This document shows, piece after piece, positions 5,131-10,228 of a stretch of DNA of 10,228 nt. A program made the translations under genes and the position numbers. The notes beneath the pieces are model-generated. The model worked only from the letters and a program-made list of their open reading frames with translations. It did not search any database and had not been told where the DNA came from. This DNA is from Dehalococcoidia bacterium. GTDB lineage: Bacteria > Chloroflexota > Dehalococcoidia > Dehalococcoidales > E44-bin46. The DNA is taken from NCBI GenBank assembly GCA_030634425.1, contig DAOWAU010000015.1, forward strand, positions 1 through 10,228, given 5' to 3'. Positions within the stretch are counted from its first letter, which is position 1. Every line of letters begins with the position of its first letter.

Positions 5131-5676
5131 ATGGAGCTACAGATAACTGGTAAAAATATGGAGCTATCACCAGCAGTGCGCCAGCATATTGAGCGCAAGC
5201 TGGGCAAGCTTAATCGCCATCTACCTAAAATCATAGAATTTAAGGTAGAAGTAGCTGAAGAAAAGACAAAGTCTCCTCAGCAGCACTTTGTGGTGCAGGC
5301 AACTATAGATAGCAACGGCACCTTGCTTCGGAGTCAGGAGAGGGGAGAGAATTTATTCACTGCTATTGACAAGGTGGCGGAGGTTATGAGCCGGCAAATT
5401 GAGCGCCGCAAGGGGAAGCTATATGAGAAGGGGAGGGGTAGCTCACTGGCGAGGGGTGAATTCAGTGAAGAAGCAGTGGAGGAAGAACCTGTTAGCAAGG
5501 TGGTTAAGGTTAAACAATTTGCGGTTAAGCCTATGTCAGTGGCTGAAGCTATAGACCAGATGGAGCTTTTAGGTCACGATTTCTTCCTCTTCTTTAACGC
5601 CGATGATGAAGGGCTTAACCTGTTATATAGAAGGAAGGATGGTAACTACGGCCTCATTAAACCTGAGTTAGGCTAG
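5131..5676 (+). CDS. hpf: Ribosome hibernation promoting factor, long form
   Basis: This 181-residue HPF/RaiA/YfiA family protein binds the 30S decoding region and silences ribosomes in slow growth. The N-terminal beta-alpha domain (1-97) starts MELQITGKNMELSPAVRQHI and holds helix SQERGENLFTAIDKVAEVMS (68-87). A charged linker (about 98-125) leads to the C-terminal dimerisation domain (127-178, from VKQFAVKPMS to DGNYGLIKP). Long forms use this tail to pair two 70S ribosomes into 100S particles. The start is ATG 5131 with AGGAG at 5115-5119, a longish spacer. The gene appears complete and lies 29 bases after the comF remnant. Confidence 0.96.
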   Translation: MELQITGKNMELSPAVRQHIERKLGKLNRHLPKIIEFKVEVAEEKTKSPQQHFVVQATIDSNGTLLRSQERGENLFTAIDKVAEVMSRQIERRKGKLYEKGRGSSLARGEFSEEAVEEEPVSKVVKVKQFAVKPMSVAEAIDQMELLGHDFFLFFNADDEGLNLLYRRKDGNYGLIKPELG

Positions 5677-5710
5677 AAAATAGCTCTGGTTTCTGCTCGA
5701 GATAATTAAC

Positions 5711-6214
5711 GTGAGCGGGGAGGTAAAATACACCGTTTTCCATACCAGTATGGGTTGGGTGGGGATATTAAGCTCAGCCCAAGGGCTACTGCGTACCACC
5801 CTCCCCCAGCACTCATCTCAACAAGCCCGCCACCAGCTGGGTGAAAGCTCAAACGATGCTGTCTGGTCGCCCAATCTATTTGATGACTTAATCAGACGTT
5901 TTCGGATTTACTTCAGTGGCGGTGAAATAACCTTCCCTGACAAGCTTGACCTATCAGGGGCTACCCATTTTCAGCGCAGGGTATGGGAGATAACTAGGCT
6001 TATCCCTTATGGCGCGACTAGGAGCTACACCTGGGTGGCTCAGCAGGTCGGCAGACCACGGGCGGTGCGGGCGGTGGGGCAGGCCCTAGCCAGAAACCCT
6101 CTACCTGTTATCATCCCCTGTCACCGTGTGCTAGCCATTGGTGGTGGAATTGGCGGTTTCAGTGATGGGGTGGAGATGAAGAGGCGTCTTCTTCACCTGG
6201 AAGCCTCAGCCTAA
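5711..6214 (+). CDS. ogt: Methylated-DNA--protein-cysteine methyltransferase
   Basis: This 167-residue O6-alkylguanine-DNA alkyltransferase repairs alkylated guanine by a one-time transfer of the alkyl group to its own cysteine. The active site PCHRV is at 136-140 with acceptor C137. The DNA-binding helix RAVRAVGQA (117-125), with the likely arginine finger, and the segment FQRRVWEITRLIPYG (87-101) are typical. The N-terminal domain is short and poorly conserved, as is normal for Ogt. The start is GTG 5711. The next ATG (residue 14) would remove the first strand, so GTG is preferred despite a weak ribosome binding site. It lies 34 bases after hpf and is the last gene of the plus-strand run. 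No Ada-type regulatory domain is attached. Confidence 0.95.
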   Translation: MSGEVKYTVFHTSMGWVGILSSAQGLLRTTLPQHSSQQARHQLGESSNDAVWSPNLFDDLIRRFRIYFSGGEITFPDKLDLSGATHFQRRVWEITRLIPYGATRSYTWVAQQVGRPRAVRAVGQALARNPLPVIIPCHRVLAIGGGIGGFSDGVEMKRRLLHLEASA

Positions 6215-6222
6215 TATCAGGT

Positions 6223-6240
6223 GGAGACTATATAGTCTTC
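6223..6240. terminator. Palindrome between convergent ogt and radC fragment
   Basis: AGACTATATAGTCT (6225-6238) is a perfect 14-base palindrome, extended by one G/T and one G/C pair to 6223-6240. It sits 9 bases after the ogt stop and overlaps the stop codon of the minus-strand radC fragment. A 5-base-pair stem with a 4-base loop could form on either strand, but there is no clear T-run, so it is a weak bidirectional terminator at best. A protein-binding site is the alternative. Confidence 0.35.
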
Positions 6241-6376
6241 ACTTACCCTCGTCTGTCTTTGCGGTGGTCACCGGTAACTCCACGATTTCGTAGTTGTGAA
6301 AACTGACTAGCCCTCCTTTAATAAACCGTTCCCTCAGTCTTTTTCTATGTCCTGGCGGGATATCACTTGAAGGCAT
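6239..6376 (-). pseudogene. 5' fragment of a RadC-family gene
   Basis: This is a 45-codon frame starting at ATG 6376 with a strong ribosome binding site (AAGGGGG just after the dnaE stop) and ending TGA at 6241-6239. The product begins MPSSDIPPGHRKRLRERF and continues IKGGLVSFHNYEIVELP. This matches the helix-hairpin-helix start of RadC-like proteins, which typically read HRxRLRERFxxxGLxxFxxYExLELLL. After VELP the similarity ends (VTTAKTDEGK), and the JAMM metalloprotease domain of about 120 residues is absent. Only 24 bases separate this stop from the ogt stop, so the rest was deleted. It lies 11 bases after dnaE and is probably co-transcribed with it. Identity rests on about 30 residues read by eye. 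Confidence 0.55.
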
Positions 6377-6387
6377 TTTATCCCCCT

Positions 6388-9300
6388 TTAAGCGCTATCA
6401 GTTGGTTCCAGTCTTAGTCCATCCTCCCCCACCAGCTCCGCCAGTTGGTGATGAAGCTCAGGACAATAATTGGCATACATATTGGATAACTTGAGCTTAA
6501 TAACCTTCCCCTCACTGATTACCTGCAAGTTTACCTCATCCTGTCCGGGGAAGTCCTTAAGGGTGTCAACCAACCTGTGTAGATAGGCTATATCACTAGC
6601 CTTGTCCTCACTCTGGGTGAGGGTTACTATCAGCCGGCGACTTGTGGCTGGTGCTTCCTCAGCCGTCGCTGGCTCCTCACCAGGTTCGGCACCAGCCGTC
6701 TCTTCACCTTGGGCTGCTTCAGACTGGTAGCGGCGCACATTGTCACAATTTAGCTGCACTCGGTCGTCCCTTAGTCTTACCTTGCCTCCAACCAATAGTA
6801 TATTCCCTTCCTGCCACAGGTCTCTAGTATCGGCGTAGACATTGGGCCAGACCATAGCCTCGATTCTGCCGTCAAGGTCTTCCAGAATGGCGCTGGCGAA
6901 TGGTCTGCGGTCTCGGGTAAAGAGGTGGCGAACCGAGGCTACCATTCCGGCAACCACCACGCTTTGTCCTACCAGTTCGGCATCAATTTGACCGCATAGG
7001 GTGATATCAGGTGAAGCTACTTTGTTGGCGAATGCGCTGAAGGGGTGCTCGGAAAGATATACCCCTGTCAGTTCCTTCTCCCAGGCTAATTTCTCCTTAG
7101 TAGAGATATTGGCATCTTCCAGATCGAGACTGGGTAAAGGAATCGGTGTGGTCTCCCCCCATAGGTCAAACATGGTAGATTGTCCTGTCTCACGGAGGCG
7201 CTGCTCCCGTTGAGCCAGAGACAGGATGCGGTCAACATTTTGGAGCAAAGTACCACGGTTGCCCAGACAATCCAGGGCTCCAGCTTTAATCAGAGATTCC
7301 ATCACCCGCTTATTGATGCTATGGAGGTCGCCACGACGGCACAGGTCCTCAAGGGACTTGAAATCACCTCCTTTATTGCGCTCAGCAATGATGGGCTCTA
7401 TAGCTCCAGCTCCTACATTCTTGATAACGCTTAGCCCGAAGCGGATGGCAGGAGCGTTATCGCCATCTTTTTCTATAGAGAAGCTAGCCTGACTGCGATT
7501 TATATCGGGTGGCAACAGTGGAATGTGCAGGCGGCGGCATTCGGCGGCGGCACTGGCTACTTTCTCTAACTGGTCGGCGTTGGTGATGAGGAAAGCGGTG
7601 ATATATTCTGCCGGGTAGTTCGCCTTGAGATAGGCGGTTTGGTAGGCGATAAGGGCATAGCTTACCGAGTGGGCTTTATTGAAGGCGTAGCCAGCGAAGG
7701 GTTCAATAAGGGCAAAGACCTCATTGGCTACTTCGGTGGAGAACTCCTTCTTCTTAGCTCCAGCAATAAAGCGACGCCTCTCTTTTTTCATAACCTCGGG
7801 GATTTTCTTGCCCATTGCCTTGCGGAAGATGTCAGCCTGTCCCAGGCTATAGCCAGCAAGGGTCTGAACGATAAACAGCACCTGCTCTTGATATACAATC
7901 ACCCCGTAGGTTTCTTCAAGGATGCTGGATAGGGCAGGGTGGGGATATCGGATAGGCTCAATGCCGTGCTTGGCTTTGATGAAGGTGGGAATGTGCTCCA
8001 TAGGCCCGGGTCGGTAGAGGGCTATCATAGCGGCGATGTCGCTGAAGGTGGTTGGTTTAAGCTCCTTAATGTAGCGACGCATGCCAGCCCCCTCTAGCTG
8101 AAATACCCCGGCGGTTTCTCCTGAAGAGAGCAGGGCGAAGGTATTGGCATCATCCATGGGGATATTGCCCAGGTCGATATCAACGCTACGGTTGTGGTGA
8201 ATAATCTCCTTTGCCCTGCCCAGGATAGTAAGGTTAGCCAGACCAAGGAAATCCATTTTGAGCAGTCCAATCTGGGCAACATCCTTCATAGTAAACTGGG
8301 TCATAACTGATTCCTGAGCGTTGCCCTTGCTCACCCTTTGTAGCGGGAGGTACTTAGTGAGGGGCTCCTTGGATATAACTACACCGGCAGCATGGGTGCT
8401 GGCGTGGCGAACAATCCCTTCTACTTTTCTTGCGGAATCAATCAGATTGTGGACTACGGCGTCTTCCTTATATATATTATATAGCTCACCATTCTCCTCT
8501 AGGGCTCTTTGCAGGGTCATACCCGGGGCGAAGGGAACAAGCCTGGCGACACGGTCAACATCACTGTAGGGCATAGCCAAAGCCCGTCCTACGTCCCTGA
8601 GGGCTGCCCTTGCCCCCAGTGTACCGAAGGTAATAATCTGAGCCACATGGTCTTGCCTATACTTCTGGGATACATAGGCGATGACCTCATCACGGCGAGC
8701 ATCCTCAAAATCTAAATCTATATCAGGCAGCTCCTTACGCTCTAGGTTGAGGAAGCGCTCAAAGACCAGGTTGTTTTCAATAGGGTCAACGCCGGTGATG
8801 CCCAGGCAGTGAAGGACAATACTGGCGGCGGCGCTACCTCTAACCCCAAACAGGATGTTACACTTCTTGGCGAAGGAGATGATGTCCCAAACTACAAGGA
8901 AGTAGTTGGCAAATTGGGTCTTCTCTATCACCTCTAGCTCGTACTGGAGTCGTTGCTTTATCTCTGGGGTAGGCTGGGGGTAGTATTGGGGCAGACCCTG
9001 ATAACAGAGGTCAGCCAGAAACTGGTCGGCGGTTTTCCCTTGGGGCAGTTCTATCTCAGGGAGGTGGAGGCGCCCAAATTCAAGCTTCAGGTTGCATTTT
9101 TCCGCGATGCGTTCGGTGTTTTCTATTGCCTGAGGAATGTCCCGATAGAGCTCTGCCATCTCCTGCGGACTCTTGAGGTAGAAGAAGTCGCCCGGCATCT
9201 TTATCCTCTTCTCATCGTAGATAGAGGAGTTTGTTCCGATACAGAGCAACAGGTCATGGGTTGAGGCATCCTCTTTGTTGACATAATGAGTATCATTAGC

Positions 9301-9894
9301 GGCTACCAGTGGAATACCCAGCTCATCACTGATAGAGATGAGGACCTGATTTATCTGCTCCAACTCAGGAATGGGATGCCGTTGTATTTCCAGATAGAAA
9401 TCACCAAATGTTTGCTGATACCACAGGGCGGCCTGCTTTGCCTCCTCAAGGCGTCCTTCCTGGATAAGGCGGGGAATCTCGCCACCGGCACAGGCAGAGA
9501 GGGCAATAAGCCCTTGGTGATGTTGCTCAAGGAGTTCTTTATCTACTTTGGGCCTGTAGTAGAAGCCCTCAAGGTGCGCTTTGGTAACGAGCTGGATTAA
9601 ATTCTGGTATCCCTTTCGATTCTCGGCTAATAGAATAAGGTGGCGGTGGTTTTTATCGCTGGCATCGCGACCGAAGCGGCTATCTGGGGCTAGATAAACT
9701 TCACAGCCGACAATGGGCTTTATCCCTGCTTCTATGGCTGCCAGGTAAAATTCGATGGCGCCATAGAGAGCACCGTGGTCAGTTATTGCCAGACTATCCA
9801 TCCCCAGCTCTTTGGCTCGTGCCACCAGTTGGGGGATGCGACACATGCCGTCGAGCAGGCTATACTCGGTGTGAACATGGAGATGAGTGAACAT
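6388..9894 (-). CDS. dnaE: DNA polymerase III subunit alpha
   Basis: This 1168-residue replicative polymerase is of DnaE (not PolC) type. The PHP domain (1-270) keeps HLHVHTEYSLLDG (H6, H8, D15), TDH (H40), GCE (E65), KNHRH (83-85), SAC (C135) and NDTH (D201, H203). These correspond to the full metal set of PHP domains that proofread in cis. The catalytic palm has RGSAAAS (352-358), PDIDLDFED (390-398, with acid residues D391, D393 and D395) and KMDFLGL with D548. The fingers include the motif around YRPGPMEHIP (627-636). QSTMF (905-909) matches a beta-clamp binding site. An OB fold spans about 964-1050, then an Ala/Glu-rich linker (1059-1083) and a C-terminal domain. Start ATG 9894; SD is weak (GGGA). 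Length is normal and the gene is intact. Confidence 0.98.
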   Translation of the reverse strand: MFTHLHVHTEYSLLDGMCRIPQLVARAKELGMDSLAITDHGALYGAIEFYLAAIEAGIKPIVGCEVYLAPDSRFGRDASDKNHRHLILLAENRKGYQNLIQLVTKAHLEGFYYRPKVDKELLEQHHQGLIALSACAGGEIPRLIQEGRLEEAKQAALWYQQTFGDFYLEIQRHPIPELEQINQVLISISDELGIPLVAANDTHYVNKEDASTHDLLLCIGTNSSIYDEKRIKMPGDFFYLKSPQEMAELYRDIPQAIENTERIAEKCNLKLEFGRLHLPEIELPQGKTADQFLADLCYQGLPQYYPQPTPEIKQRLQYELEVIEKTQFANYFLVVWDIISFAKKCNILFGVRGSAAASIVLHCLGITGVDPIENNLVFERFLNLERKELPDIDLDFEDARRDEVIAYVSQKYRQDHVAQIITFGTLGARAALRDVGRALAMPYSDVDRVARLVPFAPGMTLQRALEENGELYNIYKEDAVVHNLIDSARKVEGIVRHASTHAAGVVISKEPLTKYLPLQRVSKGNAQESVMTQFTMKDVAQIGLLKMDFLGLANLTILGRAKEIIHHNRSVDIDLGNIPMDDANTFALLSSGETAGVFQLEGAGMRRYIKELKPTTFSDIAAMIALYRPGPMEHIPTFIKAKHGIEPIRYPHPALSSILEETYGVIVYQEQVLFIVQTLAGYSLGQADIFRKAMGKKIPEVMKKERRRFIAGAKKKEFSTEVANEVFALIEPFAGYAFNKAHSVSYALIAYQTAYLKANYPAEYITAFLITNADQLEKVASAAAECRRLHIPLLPPDINRSQASFSIEKDGDNAPAIRFGLSVIKNVGAGAIEPIIAERNKGGDFKSLEDLCRRGDLHSINKRVMESLIKAGALDCLGNRGTLLQNVDRILSLAQREQRLRETGQSTMFDLWGETTPIPLPSLDLEDANISTKEKLAWEKELTGVYLSEHPFSAFANKVASPDITLCGQIDAELVGQSVVVAGMVASVRHLFTRDRRPFASAILEDLDGRIEAMVWPNVYADTRDLWQEGNILLVGGKVRLRDDRVQLNCDNVRRYQSEAAQGEETAGAEPGEEPATAEEAPATSRRLIVTLTQSEDKASDIAYLHRLVDTLKDFPGQDEVNLQVISEGKVIKLKLSNMYANYCPELHHQLAELVGEDGLRLEPTDSA

Positions 9895-9921
9895 ACTAAC
9901 TTTTATCCCAGCGCTGGCTTC

Positions 9922-9930
9922 ATTATAGCA
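9922..9930 (-). promoter_or_regulatory. Extended -10 promoter of dnaE
   Basis: On the minus strand TGCTATAAT runs from 9930 to 9922, predicting a start point near 9915 and a leader of about 21 bases to the dnaE ATG. No good -35 is seen at 17-18 bases, so the extended TG element may compensate. The 10-mer including the next G is identical to the one before the amidohydrolase (3075-3084). Confidence 0.5.
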
Positions 9931-10003
9931 CAGGGCTGGTTTTTGGGGTATTATTTTCGGCTTTAACCATGTAAAATTTAGGTATTAGGGAGTGAAGATA
10001 ACA

Positions 10004-10228
10004 TTGAAGACTCTTGGTACTGTAGCCAGGGTGGTATTTATCTGCTGTTTGCCTGCCCTACTGGTCTCAGCCGCTATTGCCTTTGAGTTTAACAGCCTCT
10101 GGCTCTATAAAAGTGGCTTCCAGAAATATAACGTCAGCCAGACTACCGGCTTATCTGAAGCCGAGCTGGAGAAGGCAGCCACAGGACTAATCAGCTATTT
10201 TAACTCGGATGAGGAGTATATTAGCCTG
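10004..10228 (+). CDS. DUF1461/TIGR01906-like integral membrane protein, 5' part
   Basis: The first 75 codons are present and the gene runs off the window. The likely start is TTG 10004, with GGGAGTGA at 9988-9995 and a spacer of about 8 bases. Residues 7-27 (VARVVFICCLPALLVSAAIAF) form a membrane segment. Then NSLWLYKSGFQKYNVSQTTG and LSEAELEKAATGLISYFN follow, matching the pattern of the DUF1461 family: one membrane helix, an extracytoplasmic Y..GF..Y segment, then an L..AA..LI.YFN helix. Some members of this family in Gram-positive bacteria are lipoprotein intramolecular transacylases (Lit), but that role should not be assumed here. It is divergent from dnaE across a 109-base gap. The gap holds the dnaE promoter and only a weak plus-strand -10 candidate (TAAAAT, 9972-9977). 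Confidence 0.7.
   Translation, partial: MKTLGTVARVVFICCLPALLVSAAIAFEFNSLWLYKSGFQKYNVSQTTGLSEAELEKAATGLISYFNSDEEYISL

Noticed and set aside
6642..9600. Many plus-strand frames of 60-104 codons across dnaE
   Set aside because: They lie opposite a clearly conserved long gene, lack domain motifs and good ribosome binding sites, and are shadow frames.
1..10228. A new defence or multi-gene accessory system within the window
   Set aside because: Apart from the first 330 bases, the recognisable genes are core or housekeeping types. Any cargo of the integrated element would lie to the left, outside the window.

Overview
The window looks like chromosome from a Chloroflexota bacterium, most likely Dehalococcoidia. 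This is inferred from three things: the mix of genes (transketolase split into two genes, CTC-type L25 with an acidic tail, long-form HPF, PHP-type DnaE), moderate GC content, and short leaders with TGnTATAAT-type promoters. No 16S rRNA or other strong taxonomic marker is present, so the placement is tentative.

Region 1 (1-334) is the right end of an integrative element. It holds a small helix-turn-helix gene and helically phased TAGCAA repeats. It ends in the 3' half of a tRNA-Leu(UAA) gene (264-322) that lacks its 5' half, which is the usual attachment-site scar of a tyrosine-recombinase element. The element body and the intact tRNA should lie to the left, outside the window. The HTH reading frame runs through the tRNA relic and stops in host DNA.

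Region 2 (331-2177, minus strand) is a two-gene transketolase operon, N-half then C-half, for the non-oxidative pentose phosphate pathway. A divergent promoter region separates it from rplY.

Region 3 (2306-6214, plus strand) is a run of mostly closely spaced genes: ribosomal protein L25/CTC, an Amidohydro_2 metal hydrolase preceded by its own possibly leaderless promoter, the RNA 2',3'-cyclic phosphodiesterase ThpR, a small zinc-ribbon protein, a ComF shortened to its zinc-binding domain, long-form ribosome hibernation factor HPF, and an Ogt-type O6-alkylguanine-DNA methyltransferase. The themes are translation or RNA upkeep and DNA repair.

Region 4 (6239-9894, minus strand) is dnaE, the replicative DNA polymerase III alpha subunit with an apparently complete PHP metal site. 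Just downstream is a 45-codon fragment resembling the start of a RadC-family gene. A perfect palindrome sits where ogt and this fragment converge.

Region 5 (10004-10228) is the start of a membrane protein of the DUF1461/TIGR01906 type, divergent from dnaE and cut by the window edge.

Most of the window is ordinary core genome. The noteworthy parts are the element/tRNA junction at the left edge and the two shortened genes (comF and radC-like). I see no CRISPR array, defence island or plainly new multi-gene system here.
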